This document shows positions 49,800 through 61,200 of a DNA stretch of 64,000 bases, in pieces (positions within the stretch are counted from its first letter, which is position 1; each line of letters starts with the position of its first letter). Source of the DNA: Chloroflexus islandicus (GTDB lineage Bacteria; Chloroflexota; Chloroflexia; Chloroflexales; Chloroflexaceae); the NCBI RefSeq assembly GCF_001650695.1, contig NZ_LWQS01000038.1, positions 124,001 to 188,000 on the forward strand. Direction: 5' to 3'. The position numbers and the translations under genes are program-made. The notes below the pieces were generated by a model, which searched no databases, was not told where the DNA came from, and was given only the letters and a program-made list of their open reading frames with translations.

Positions 49800-50729
49800 A
49801 TGGATCCATTTATCGCCCAGTCCGTTGCCGCGATCGCGGCCGATACGGTCTCAGGCGCGGTGGAAATCGCCAAAAAATGCGCAGAAGTGTTGGCGCGTGC
49901 GGTGCGCAGCCGGCCTATGGCAGACCGAGCTGACGTGCAACGCGAGATCCTCACCGTTGGCAGAGCATTGATGCGCAGCCATCCGACCATGGCGCCGTTA
50001 GTGAATTTGGTGAACGGTCTCCTTTGGCGACTCGAAGAGACTCACGATAGTGAAACTGCGCAGCGCTTGGTCGATGAAACCACCAACGATTTTCGCCGCC
50101 GGCTGCATGTGCATGAAGCAGCCATTGCAGAGACGACGCTGCGCTTAATCAGCGAAGAAGCACGGATTTTGACCATTGGGCGGAGCACGACGGTACGAGC
50201 AGCCCTACGTCACGCGCAGCGCGCGGGACGGCGGCCGCGTGTGATTTGCACCGAGAGCCGGCCAGCCGGTGAAGGCCGGATGCTGGCCGGTGAATTGGCG
50301 GCCAGTGGTATCCATACCACGCTCATTACCGATGCGTCGGCAGCAGCGCACGTAGCGCACTGCCATCTCGTGCTGGTTGGCGCCGACCTGATCAGTGGCG
50401 ACGGGCTGATCAACCGGGTCGGCACCTACCCGCTAGCGTTGGCCGCCCATGCCAGTGGCGTCCCGATGTATACGCTCTGTTCGAGTGAAAAGCTGTTGCC
50501 GCCGGGATACCGCTTACCGCCGCAACAACCGCTGCCGCCCAACCAGCTTTGGCCGGAAGCGCCGCCGGGAATCACGGTGCAAACCGCGTACTCTGATCGC
50601 ACACCACTCGATCTGCTGACCGGGATTATTTCCGAGCGAGGCATTTCGCCGCCGGTTGGGATCGAAGCGTGGCTGGCCGCCACCCATCTCCACCCGTTGC
50701 TGCGCGCCGATATGGATGAGGCCGGTTAA
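49800..50729 (+). CDS. eIF2B/ribose-1,5-bisphosphate isomerase-like protein
   Basis: A 309-residue member of the eIF2B alpha/MtnA/R15P isomerase superfamily. The N-terminal helical part ends near residue 105. The Rossmann-like part has ILTIGRSTTVRAALRHA, RVICTESRPAGEGRMLAGELAASGI, and the signature LVLVGADLISGDGLINRVGTYPLALAAHASGVPMYTL with the conserved Asp of the GAD motif. Bacterial members lacking MtnA-specific residues may isomerise phosphosugars, so translation initiation is not the likely role. I placed the start at ATG 49800 behind AGGAACG. It overlaps the convergent glycosyltransferase stop by 4 nt. Confidence 0.8.
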   Translation: MDPFIAQSVAAIAADTVSGAVEIAKKCAEVLARAVRSRPMADRADVQREILTVGRALMRSHPTMAPLVNLVNGLLWRLEETHDSETAQRLVDETTNDFRRRLHVHEAAIAETTLRLISEEARILTIGRSTTVRAALRHAQRAGRRPRVICTESRPAGEGRMLAGELAASGIHTTLITDASAAAHVAHCHLVLVGADLISGDGLINRVGTYPLALAAHASGVPMYTLCSSEKLLPPGYRLPPQQPLPPNQLWPEAPPGITVQTAYSDRTPLDLLTGIISERGISPPVGIEAWLAATHLHPLLRADMDEAG

Positions 50730-51841
50730 CGCTGCGCAAGCTGGCGATAGAGGGCCAGCGTCTGCATTGCGGCGGCCTGCCACGAAAACCGCGCAGCCTG
50801 GAGCGGCCCGCGCCGGCGTAGCTCGGTGCGGGCTGGTTCGTCGTGCCAAAGCTGTTCGATCAGATCGGCCCATGCCACCGGATCAAGCGGCGGCGCCAGC
50901 CATGCAGCATCGCCAACCACTTCCGGAAGACTGCTCGTATCGGCCACAATGGCCGGCGCGCCACACGCCAACGCTTCCAGCGCCGGCAAGCCAAAACCTT
51001 CATACCGCGATGGATTGAGATAGATGCGGCAGGCGGCGTAGAGCCAGCGCAGATCGTCGCCGCCGACAAAGCCGATGCGCGTGACCCGATCACCAAGCCC
51101 AAGCTCGCCAATCAGCGCCAGTATCGGCTCGTCGAGCCAGCCGCGCCCGCCGGCCAACACCAAGTGATAACCAGCCGCCGGCCGGCGGTCGCAACAGATC
51201 CGCAAGGCGCGCAACAACGTCGGGATATTCTTGCGTGGTTCGATCGTACTCACAAAGAGCAAAAAGCTATCGGCGGCCAACGTCTGGCCGTCGATCACGC
51301 GCGTCGCGCCGTGAGCAAGGGGCAGCGGGCGAAAATGGGCATCGGCGGCCTCGTAGATCACCGTAATCCGTTCCGGCGGCACCCCTAGCCGTTCCACAAT
51401 ATCGTCACGAGTCGCCTGTGAGACCGCAATAATCGCTTCGGCGCTGGCTGCCGCCTGATAGATCTGGCCGTAATACCGGCGGGCCGCTTGGTCGAGAATA
51501 TCGGGAAAATAGAGAAAGGCAAGATCGTGAATCGTGATCACCGCCGGGCACGGGCGCACCAATGGCGGAATAAAATCAGGGCTGTGCAGCACCGTAGGCC
51601 GGCGCAGCCACACTTCAAGCGGCAGACTGGCTTGCTCAAGACGATGATGGGGCGGGGTCAGCAGCCGGCTGCGCCGTAAGCCGGGAACCAGCGGCGAGCG
51701 GGCGCGCACATGTTCGAGCACGAGCAGTTCTTCACCGGCGGCCAGCAAGGGCGCCATCGCCGCAGCCAGACTACGGGTGTAGTGGGCGATCCCTCCTTGC
51801 CGATACGCATTCAGGCGAGCGTCGATGGCAAAACGGATCAT
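50726..51841 (-). CDS. Family 4 glycosyltransferase
   Basis: A 371-residue GT-B enzyme transferring sugar from a nucleotide donor, probably to a cell-surface glycan or glycolipid. The N-terminal half has IDARLNAYRQGGIAHYTRSLA and VITIHDLAFLYFPDILDQAA with IIAVSQATRDDIVERLGVPPERITVIYEAAD. The C-terminal half has FVSTIEPRKNIPTLLRAL and the E-x7-E motif in NPSRYEGFGLPALEALACGAPAIVADTSSLPEVV, typical of the mannosyltransferase-like GT4 group. The start at ATG 51841 follows GCTCC-rich sequence; an earlier in-frame start is possible. It is 24 bp downstream of the metallohydrolase gene, so the two may be co-transcribed. Confidence 0.9.
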   Translation of the reverse strand: MIRFAIDARLNAYRQGGIAHYTRSLAAAMAPLLAAGEELLVLEHVRARSPLVPGLRRSRLLTPPHHRLEQASLPLEVWLRRPTVLHSPDFIPPLVRPCPAVITIHDLAFLYFPDILDQAARRYYGQIYQAAASAEAIIAVSQATRDDIVERLGVPPERITVIYEAADAHFRPLPLAHGATRVIDGQTLAADSFLLFVSTIEPRKNIPTLLRALRICCDRRPAAGYHLVLAGGRGWLDEPILALIGELGLGDRVTRIGFVGGDDLRWLYAACRIYLNPSRYEGFGLPALEALACGAPAIVADTSSLPEVVGDAAWLAPPLDPVAWADLIEQLWHDEPARTELRRRGPLQAARFSWQAAAMQTLALYRQLAQR

Positions 51842-51865
51842 GGAGCCTTCACCGGCGCGCAACTA

Positions 51866-52618
51866 TCAGATCTCGACTTCCAAGCCATCATACGCAAAGG
51901 TCACGCCGGGCGGCAAGCCATAATCGGCGCGATAATCGACCGTATGGGTCATATGCACCAAGAAGGTGCGCGGCGCGCCTATCAAGCGCGCGACTTCACC
52001 TGCCTCAGCAATTGAGAGATGGGTCGGATGCGGTTCAGCGCGCAACGCATTGAGCACCAGCACCTGCACCCCGCGCAACCGCTCGATCGCCGCCGGCGGC
52101 ACGGCGCTCGCATCAGTCACGTAGCCAAGGGGGCCAATCCGATAGGCGGTAATCGTCCACGTGCCATGGGGCACGGCAATCGGCACAATCGGCAGTGGGC
52201 CAACCTGAAACGGGGCCTCGACAGCGCACAACGTAATCGCTGGGCGTGACGAACCGGTTGAAGTCTCATCAAAGGCGTAGGCAAAGCGTTGGCGCACATC
52301 GGCTAAGGTTTGCGGGCTGCCATAGATGGGCAACGCCCCCTGCCGCAAACAAAACGGGCGCAAATCATCGAGGCCAGCCACATGATCGAAATGGGCATGG
52401 GTCAACAACACGGCATCGATCCGGCGCAAACCGGCAGCGATGGCTTGGGTGCGAAAATCAGGCCCAGCATCAATCAACAGGGCCATGCCATGGCTGCGCA
52501 CAAGGGCTGAGGTACGGAGCCGGTGGTGGCGTGGATCAGGCGAGGTACAAATCGGGCAATCGCAGCCAATGACGGGAACCCCCATCGATGTACCGGTGCC
52601 AAGAAAGCGCAACTGCAT
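51866..52618 (-). CDS. PhnP-like metallo-beta-lactamase-fold hydrolase
   Basis: A 250-residue metal-dependent phosphodiesterase-type enzyme. LRFLGTGTSMGVPVIGCDCPICTSPDPR carries the extra structural-zinc cysteines typical of PhnP. LLTHAHFDHVAGLDDLRPF is the HxHxDH metal motif. Further metal ligands lie in VPIAVPHGTWTITAYRIGPLGYVTDAS and the HMTHTVDYRADYGLPPGV end. PhnP acts on cyclic phosphates of ribose in phosphonate use; no phn genes lie nearby, so a general 2',3'- or 1,2-cyclic phosphate role is more likely. First gene of a two-gene unit with the glycosyltransferase. Confidence 0.87.
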   Translation of the reverse strand: MQLRFLGTGTSMGVPVIGCDCPICTSPDPRHHRLRTSALVRSHGMALLIDAGPDFRTQAIAAGLRRIDAVLLTHAHFDHVAGLDDLRPFCLRQGALPIYGSPQTLADVRQRFAYAFDETSTGSSRPAITLCAVEAPFQVGPLPIVPIAVPHGTWTITAYRIGPLGYVTDASAVPPAAIERLRGVQVLVLNALRAEPHPTHLSIAEAGEVARLIGAPRTFLVHMTHTVDYRADYGLPPGVTFAYDGLEVEI

Positions 52619-52995
52619 ATCGCCCGTACCAAGATGAATACATGATGAATACGCTCTTACTACCGCATTATAACATGGCTGCTCGGCGAGCGCCCTGCAC
52701 CGAACGCTATCGCTTTAGCGTCCATCATAAAGCCCTCGCTCCTCTGTCGTATCATTCATATTGGTATGCAATTGCATCGCATATAAAAAAAATGTTACCC
52801 ATTTGCCATCAAAAATGCATTCGCAACAACCGTAACCTGCTTTATACTATCGTTAAGCGACGTGGATCGTGCCAACCTTTCATGCCGCGAGGATCTATGA
52901 GTAGCGGCTTTTTCAGCGAAACCTGTAGAGAAGCAATGCCGTGATCACCATGCTGTTCGCTGACCGGCCGCACCCATCACCGCAGGTTAAATGCC
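52619..52995 (+). promoter_or_regulatory. Gap with candidate promoter of the membrane kinase gene
   Basis: TTCGCA (52820-52825), 17 bp, and TATACT (52843-52848) form the best promoter, predicting a leader of about 140 nt. A 12-bp palindrome ATGCAATTGCAT lies at about 52763-52774. No gene is seen in this 377-base gap. Confidence 0.5.
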
Positions 52996-55251
52996 ATGCG
53001 CCGGCTGATTGGCGAGTTGCAGACGCAGCTCAAGTACCAAATTATCGGCCCCTTCCTCATCCTTGCGATTGTTGTCGCAGTGGTTGGCTTGTCGATCGTC
53101 GCGTTTTTCCTCGCCCGTCAGCAACAAGATCGCTTTGACAACGAGCTCGCCGCCGCCACCCGCACGGTAAGCGACGCCTTTCTCGCCCAAGAGCAAGCCA
53201 ACCTTGACTTTTTGCGCGAAGTCGCCTTTGCCCAACGCAATGACAGCATCGGCGCACCTGCCGTCGCTGACGCTTTTCACGACAACAATAGCGAAGGGTT
53301 GCGGATTGCGCTCGAACCGTTCTTCCTCCAAGGCACCCGGCGCAGTGACGTGCGCCTCGACCGATTGATCGCGTTTGGCCGCGATGGGCGCACCATTGCC
53401 GACTTCGAGCGCCCGCCGCTTGCTACCGATAGCTCGTATATCACCCATGCCTCATTCGATCTGAGCAGCGCATGGTTTACCGCCAAAATCCTCAACGGCG
53501 AAGCCGACTCGCGTGGCGATAAATACGCCGGCTTGATCCAGTTTAGCAATACCCAAACCCTCTACCTCGCAACCGTTGCGCCGGTACGGCTGGGTAATGA
53601 CGTTGTTGGCGGCTTGATAGTTGCCATCCGGCTTGATAACCTCCTCAACACTATCGTCCAACAGGCCCGGCTCGATGGTCTGGTGCTATACGATCCTGAC
53701 GGCAAGGTAATCGCAAGTTCTTTCGGCAATCTTGGCCAAACTCCTACCCTGAGCGCCGATCTGCTGGCGAAGATTAAAGCCAACCCCGATCCATTCGGGC
53801 AATCACTCTTTACCGTACAGCAAATCAATGGTCGAGAGTACCAGTTTGCGTATGTGCCCTTCACCATTCGCGGCGGACGGGCGGGCATTCTGGCGACGGT
53901 GCGCGCACGCGAAGAAGTGTTGGCAACGTGGAACAATGTAAGCCCGCTCCTCGCCTTGATTACCTTTGGCTTGGGTTTTGGGATCGCGGTGCTGGGCTTA
54001 TGGGTGGCGCGGCGCATTACCCGCCCACTCGAAGAGTTGGCCGAAACGGCGAATGCAGTCGTCAGTGGCGACCTGCAACGACGGGCGCAGGTCAGTACGC
54101 AGAATGAGATCGGGGTGCTGGCGCAGAATTTCAACCGCATGACCGAGTACCTGATCGAGCTGCTGGCACAAGTGCGTGCCGAAGCCAGCCAGCGCGCAGC
54201 CATTGTCGAAAGCATTACCGATGGCATCATTTTTACCGATGTTCACGGCGAGATTCGCTCGATCAACCGCGCCACCCGCCGGTTGCTAGGCATTAGTGAA
54301 GAAGCGCCAATGCCAAAACGCCTGAGCGATCTGCCGCTCGAACCCCTGCAAGAGGGCATTCCCGGTTTTGGCGACCAACGCGCCCAAGATCTCTATGCGC
54401 TCGGCAGCTATTTCGTTCGTCTTTCGATCGCTGAAGTGCGCGAAGAGAATGGCGAATTGCTCGGCTATGTCGCCGTGCTCCAAGATCTCACAGAGGAGGT
54501 GATGGTCGACCGGGCGAAGACCAATTTTATCGGGACGATTTCACACGAGTTGCGCACGCCTTTGACCGTGATTCGCGGCAACGCTGATCTCTTGATGCGC
54601 GGGTTGGCCGGCCCGCTCGACGACGAGCAGAAGACCTTCGTCGAAGCGATCCGGCTGCATGCGAACAACATGACAACCCTGATCAGCAATGTGATTACGA
54701 TTGCCAACCTCGATTCTGGTTCGCTCAAATCAACCCTCGAACCGATCGAGGTGCAACGCCCGATCGAAGATGCGATCTGGCAGGTGCAGGCGCAGATTAA
54801 AGCCAAAGGGTTGCAACTCGAGATCGAGATTCCTAAGAAGCTGCCCGCCGTGCTCGCCGATTTCGATCATGTGCGCACCATCATGACCCAATTGCTTGAC
54901 AATGCCCGTCGCTATACCAATGCAGGCTCCATCACAATTCGCGTCATTCCGCAACCTAATGTGATGCGGATTGAAGTACGCGATACCGGTCGTGGCATTC
55001 CACCCCATATGCACGAGCAGATCTTCGAACGTTTCATTCGAGGTGATGGCACCAGCGAAGGCATTAATTCCAGCGAACGCGGCATTGGGCTAGGATTAGC
55101 GATTTGCAAGCAATTAGTCGAGCGCTTGGGCGGAACGATCGGTGTCGAGAGCGCACCGGGGCAAGGCAGTACGTTCTTCTTTACGTTACGTTACGCCAAT
55201 GATACCGCCAGCCCTGAAAAACCAGCAACCCGCGTGGAATCGGCTGCTTGA
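52996..55251 (+). CDS. Membrane sensor histidine kinase (extracytoplasmic sensor, HAMP, PAS)
   Basis: A 751-residue kinase. A first membrane helix (about residues 15-40, [25 protein letters not shown]) and a second (about 310-335, [21 protein letters not shown]) enclose an external domain of about 270 residues of the dCache type ([38 protein letters not shown]). HAMP follows ([22 protein letters not shown]), then PAS ([24 protein letters not shown]), HisKA with [14 protein letters not shown] (H517), and HATPase with [23 protein letters not shown] and [18 protein letters not shown]. No receiver is fused. Its last 53 nt overlap the giant surface-protein gene, so both are probably expressed together. 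Confidence 0.93.
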   Translation: MRRLIGELQTQLKYQIIGPFLILAIVVAVVGLSIVAFFLARQQQDRFDNELAAATRTVSDAFLAQEQANLDFLREVAFAQRNDSIGAPAVADAFHDNNSEGLRIALEPFFLQGTRRSDVRLDRLIAFGRDGRTIADFERPPLATDSSYITHASFDLSSAWFTAKILNGEADSRGDKYAGLIQFSNTQTLYLATVAPVRLGNDVVGGLIVAIRLDNLLNTIVQQARLDGLVLYDPDGKVIASSFGNLGQTPTLSADLLAKIKANPDPFGQSLFTVQQINGREYQFAYVPFTIRGGRAGILATVRAREEVLATWNNVSPLLALITFGLGFGIAVLGLWVARRITRPLEELAETANAVVSGDLQRRAQVSTQNEIGVLAQNFNRMTEYLIELLAQVRAEASQRAAIVESITDGIIFTDVHGEIRSINRATRRLLGISEEAPMPKRLSDLPLEPLQEGIPGFGDQRAQDLYALGSYFVRLSIAEVREENGELLGYVAVLQDLTEEVMVDRAKTNFIGTISHELRTPLTVIRGNADLLMRGLAGPLDDEQKTFVEAIRLHANNMTTLISNVITIANLDSGSLKSTLEPIEVQRPIEDAIWQVQAQIKAKGLQLEIEIPKKLPAVLADFDHVRTIMTQLLDNARRYTNAGSITIRVIPQPNVMRIEVRDTGRGIPPHMHEQIFERFIRGDGTSEGINSSERGIGLGLAICKQLVERLGGTIGVESAPGQGSTFFFTLRYANDTASPEKPATRVESAA

Positions 55252-58200
55252 CGGACGCCGGTTCCGGCGTCCGCTGCCATGGCTGATCCTTGCTTCGTTG
55301 TTGCTGTTGCTCCTTTTGATCTCCTGCGTCATTAGCCTGATGATCAATCAGGTAGCTCCGCGCATGGAGTGGTTTAGCGGCGACGTGAGCAATAGCGGGC
55401 GGGTGGATTATAGTTTGTGGAGCGGCGGCCCCCAATTGCCGCCGCTTAATCCCGAAGCGATTGCTTCGCCCAACGAAGAGCCTACCCCCATCACCACCCC
55501 CGGCGCCGAACCAGAACCGGAAGTCCCGGTGGTGGTGATTGAGGTGCCGACTGCGACCCCGACCAACACGCCGACCGCGACCCCGACCAGCACGCCGACT
55601 GCGACCCCGACCAGCACGCCGACCACGACCCCGACTAGCACGCCGACCGCGACCCCGACCAGTATCCCGACGCGCACGGCTACTCCAACCCGGACGGCTA
55701 CCCCGGTTCAGACGGCTACCCCCATCATAACGCCAACCACAACGACAATACCGTCGCCGCCGCCGCCACCACCGCCACCGCCGCCGGCGTCCACCCCAAC
55801 GGCAACGTCCACCCCAACGGTGACTCCTACCCGCACGGTCACGCCGTCGCCCACCAATCCCCCTGTTCTCACGGCGACTCCCACCCGCACGGCCACGCCT
55901 ACCCGGACGGCCACGCCAACACCGACAAATACGCCGACGCCACGGCCCGGTGAGTCGATCTTTTTCTTCGCCAATGCGAACCTCAGCGTCAATGAAAATG
56001 CCGGTGCCTTGACGGTGACCGTGCGACTCCGCACGCCGGCTGAACAGACGGTGCGCGTGCGGTACGAAACAGTGGCCGGCAGCGCGTTGCCCGGCGTTGA
56101 TTACACTGCCGCCAGCGGGCAGCTCACCTTTGCCGTCGGTGAACAGCAAAAAACCTTTACTGTTGCGATTATTGCCGATGATCTCTACGAGCCGGCTGAA
56201 ACGTTTACGCTGCGCCTGTTCAACCCAGAGAACGGTTTTATCGGTATTCCCAACACAGCAACGGTGACGATTATTGATACCAGCCCGCCACCCGAGATCA
56301 GCTTTGATAGCGCCGTCAGCACTGTAAATGAATCGGCTGGATTGGTCGCGGTGACGGTGCGGCTGAATCGCATTTCGGCTGTCGATGCCCGTGTGTCGTA
56401 TACCGTCACGGGCACGGCTTCCTTTGCCGATCACGGCCTCCGTGACGGGACGATTGTGATTCCAGCCGGGGCTCGCGCGGCCCGGTTGTTGATCCCGATT
56501 GTTGATGATCCGGAAGCCGAGAATGATGAAACGGTCGTTATTACCTTAAGCGCGCCGGTTGACGCAACGCTTGGCTCCCCGCGCACCCATACGCTGACCA
56601 TTCAAGATAACGATCAAGCCGGTATTGTCCTGCAGCCGTCCCTTGTTGATGTAGCCGAAGGTGGGCCAAACAGCACCTATACGATCCGCCTGAACAGCCG
56701 GCCAACTGCGCCTGTCACTATCACGCTGAGCGGCGTACAGGTGACGACCAATCCGGCGAGCTTGACGTTTACGCCGGCTAATTGGTCGACACCGCAGACC
56801 GTGATTGTGCAAGCGATTGATGATCAGGTCGCCGAACCAACGCCTCATCCCGGTTCGGTGTCCCATGCGTCAACCAGCGCTGATCCGTTTTATCAAGGCT
56901 TGAGCTTGCCCACCTTGGCTGTCCGCATTGCTGATAACGATACGGCGGGAATTATCACGTTGCCCTTTAGCTTGACGGTCGCTGAAGGCGGCCCGGCAGT
57001 GAATTATCAAGTGCGGTTGGCGACCCAGCCGACGGCGAATGTGGTGCTTGCGATTACTCCCTCTAATCAGGTGTTGCTGAATGGACAGCCGATCCCAGCG
57101 CCGATCACGCTGACCTTCACCCCGGCCAATTGGAATGTGCCGCAAACGGTTAGTGTTGTGGCTGTGGACGATCAAATTGATGAAGGCATAAGTGAAGTTG
57201 TCCAGATCGCGCATGCTGCCAGCAGCACTGACCTCTTCTACAACGGTCTGACCGCAACTGTTGCGGTGACGGTGATTGATAACGATTTGGCCGGGATCGT
57301 GTTGTCTCCCAGCAACCTCACGCTGAACGAAGGCGCAACCGGCACGTATACGGTGCGGCTCAATAGCCAACCGGTAGCGGCAGTGACGGTGCAACTAACG
57401 CCGGAAATTGTCGCGCCGATCTCGCCGTTGGTGACAAGCAACGGGCAGGTGCTGCTCAATGGCCAGCCAACCCTGACTCTCACCTTTACCCCGGCGAATT
57501 GGAATACGCCGCAGACGGTTAGCGTTCAAGTGATTGACGACCAGATCGATGAAACGCTCGATCCGGCCACGACATACCTTGTGCATGTGCGCCATACTGC
57601 CAGTAGCGCCGGCGACGCAATCTACAATGCGCTACCGCCGGTGTTGTTGCCGGTGACGATTATCGAGAATGATGTTGCCACGCTGATCTTGACCCCCGCC
57701 AGCCTGACCGTGGCCGAGGGCGGCCCGGCGGTGAACTACACGGCCCGCCTCGCCACCCAACCGCTGGCCAACGTCTCGGTCACTATCACGCCTGAAATCG
57801 TCAGTGCCGTCTCGCCGCTTGTCACCAGCAGCGGCCAACTGCTGCTCAACGGCCAGCCTACCCTCACCTTGACCTTCACGCCGGGTAACTGGAACACGCC
57901 GCAGACCGTTAGCGTGCAGGCGATTGACGATCCCATCGTCGAGACCCTCACCGGCACGTATGCGCTTGACCTGCGCCACGACCTCGCCAGCGCCGGCGAC
58001 CCGGTTTACAACGGGCTGGCTGACCGCCTGCTCCGCGTCACCGTCCAAGAGAACGATGTCGCAGATCTCATCCTCACCCCCGCCAGCCTGACCGTGGCCG
58101 AAGGCGGCCCAGCGGTGAATTATACGGCCCGCCTCGCCACTCAGCCGCTGGCCAACGTCTCGGTCACTATCACGCCTGAAATCGTCAGCGCGGTGTCACC

Positions 58201-61200
58201 GCTGGTTCCCAGCACCGGCCAACTGCTGCTCAACGGCCAGCCTACCCTCACCTTGACCTTCACGCCGGGTAACTGGAACACGCCGCAGACCGTTAGCGTA
58301 CAGGCGATTGACGATCCCATCGTCGAGACTCTCACTGGCACGTATGAACTTGACCTGCGCCACGACCTCGCCAGCGCCGGCGACCCAGTCTACAACGGAC
58401 TGGCTGACCGCCTGCTCCGCGTCACCGTCCAAGAGAACGATGTCGCGGATCTCATCCTCACCCCCGCCAGCCTGACCGTGGCCGAAGGCGGCCCAGCGGT
58501 GAACTACACGGCCCGCCTCGCCACCCAGCCGCTGGCGAACGTCACCGTCACCATCACACCTGAAATCGTCAGCGCGGCGTCGCCGCTCGTCACCAGCAAC
58601 GGCCAACTGCTGCTCAACGGCCAACCCACTCTCACCTTGACCTTTACGCCGGCCAACTGGAACACGCCGCAGACCGTCAGCGTACAGGCGATTGACGATA
58701 GCACCGTCGAAACCCTCACCGGCACGTATGCGCTTGACCTGCGCCACGACCTCGCCAGCGCCGGCGACCCGGTTTACAACGGGCTGGCTGACCGCCTGCT
58801 CCGCGTCACCGTCCAAGAGAACGATGTCGCCAGCTTGATCCTGACCCCCGCCAGCCTAACCGTAGCCGAGGGCGGCCCAGCCGAGAGTTACACCATCGCG
58901 CTGTCATCGCAACCCTTGGCCGATGTCACTGTAACTATTGATGGGTTGGGCCAAGTCGAGCTTAACGGCTTGCCGGCGCTCACCCTGACCTTCACCACGG
59001 CCAACTGGAACACGCCGCAGACCGTCAATGTACAGGCGATTGATGACAATATTGACGAGACGCCAACCGGCCCAACCTATATTGTCACGCTCACCCATAC
59101 TGCGGCCAGCGTGGATGATCCCGTTTACGCTGCGCTGCCGCCGGTTGATCTGCCGGTGACGGTGATCGAAAACGACGTGGCAGCGGTGGTGCTCACCCCG
59201 GCCAGCCTGACGGTCAACGAAGGCGATACCGTCACCTACGACGTGCGCTTGGGCAGCGAACCGGCCGCCTATGTGACGGTGACGATTGACGGGCTAGGGC
59301 AAGTGTTGCTCAATGGCCAGCCCACCCTCACCCTGACCTTCACCGCCGCTGATTGGAACGTTGATCAACTCATCACCTTGACTGTTATTGACGATCAGAT
59401 CGATGAAACGCTCAGTGGTACGACCTATGTGGTGACGCTCGCCCACGTAGTGACAAGCGCTGACCCGATCTACGCTGCGCTGCCGCCGGTTGATCTGCCG
59501 GTGACGGTGATCGAAAACGACGTGGCAGCGGTGGTGCTCACCCCGGCCAGCCTGACGGTCAACGAAGGCGATACCGTCACCTACGACGTGCGCTTGGGCA
59601 GCGAACCGGCCGCCGATGTGACGGTAACGATTGACGGGCTAGGGCAAGTGTTGCTCAATGGCCAGCCTACCCTTACCCTGACCTTCACCGCCGCCGATTG
59701 GAACGTCGATCAGACGGTGACGCTCTTCGTGATCGACGATCCCAACGACGAGTCACCGGTGGGGAATAGCTATGCCGTGGTGATTCCACATACAGCCAGT
59801 TCGGCTGATCCGATATACAACGCGCTCAGTCCAGCGCCGTTGACCTTGACGATCAACGAAACCGAGAGCGCCGGGATCGTCTTTGCGCCGGCTGCGCTCA
59901 CCGTGGCCGAGGGCGGGCCGGCTGAAACCTACACCGTCGCGCTGACCAGCGCACCCACTGCGAATGTGACAGTGACGATCAACGGGCAAGGGCAAGTCAC
60001 GCTCAACGGCCAGCCCACCCTCACGCTCACCTTCACCCCGGCTGATTGGGATACGCCGCAGACTGTCAGCGTGCAAGCGATTGATGATCTGATTGACGAA
60101 ACGCCAACTGGCGCCAGCTATAATGCCATCTTGCTGCACACCTTTGGCGGCGGCGATCCGGTCTACGCCGCACAGCCGTCGGCTCCGTTCACCGTGACCA
60201 TCATCGACAATGACGACGCCGGGATCGCCCTTACTCCCACCGCGCTCACGGTGGCCGAGGGCGGGCCGGCTGAAACCTACACCGTCGTGCTGACCAGCGA
60301 ACCAACCGCCAACGTCACGGTGACGATTGACGGGCAAGGCCAAGTCACGCTCAACGGCCAACCTACCCTCGCCCTCACCTTCACACCGGCCAACTGGAAC
60401 ACGCCGCAAACGGTCAGCGTGCAGGCAATTGACGATCTGATCGACGAAGCGCCGGTGGGAGCGAGCTACGACATCACCTTGCTCCACGTTACCGGCAGCG
60501 GCGATCCGATCTACGCTGGTCTTACGCCAGCACCGCTCACCGTCACCATTCTAGAGAACGACAACGCCGGGATCGTTCTCGCCCCCACTGCGCTCACGGT
60601 GGCCGAGGGCGGGCCGGCTGCGACCTACACCGTTGCGCTCACCAGCGAACCAACCGCCAATGTGACGGTGACGATTGACGGGCAAGGGCAAGTCACGCTC
60701 AATGGCCAACCCACCCTTACCCTCACCTTCACCCCGGCTAACTGGAACACGCCGCAGACCGTCAGCGTGCAAGCAATTGACGATCTGATCGACGAAGCGC
60801 CAATTGGAACGAGCTACAACATCACGCTGCTTCACGTTGCTGGCGGCGGCGACCCGATCTACGCTGCATTACCGCCAGTACCGCTGACCGTCACGATTAT
60901 CGAGAATGACAACGCTGGTCTTATCTTCACACCAGCCACCTTGACCATCGTCGAAGGTTCACCCGGCAGCTACACTATTACGCTCACCAGCGAACCGTCT
61001 GCGAATGTCACCGTAACTATCGACGGGCAAGGCTTCCTGTTGATCAACGGCAACCCAACCACAACTCTCACCTTCACCCCGGCCAACTGGAACACGCCGC
61101 AGACAGTCAGCGTACTCGAACCTGATGTGGATCAGATTGCGCAACCAACGCGCAATCGCACGGTCTTGCATACTACAACCAGTCTCGACTCGACGTACAA

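Noticed and set aside
55181-56434. A 417-codon open frame antisense to the stalk of the surface protein
   Set aside because: It is the reverse reading of Thr/Pro repeats (Arg/Gly-rich), not a plausible protein.
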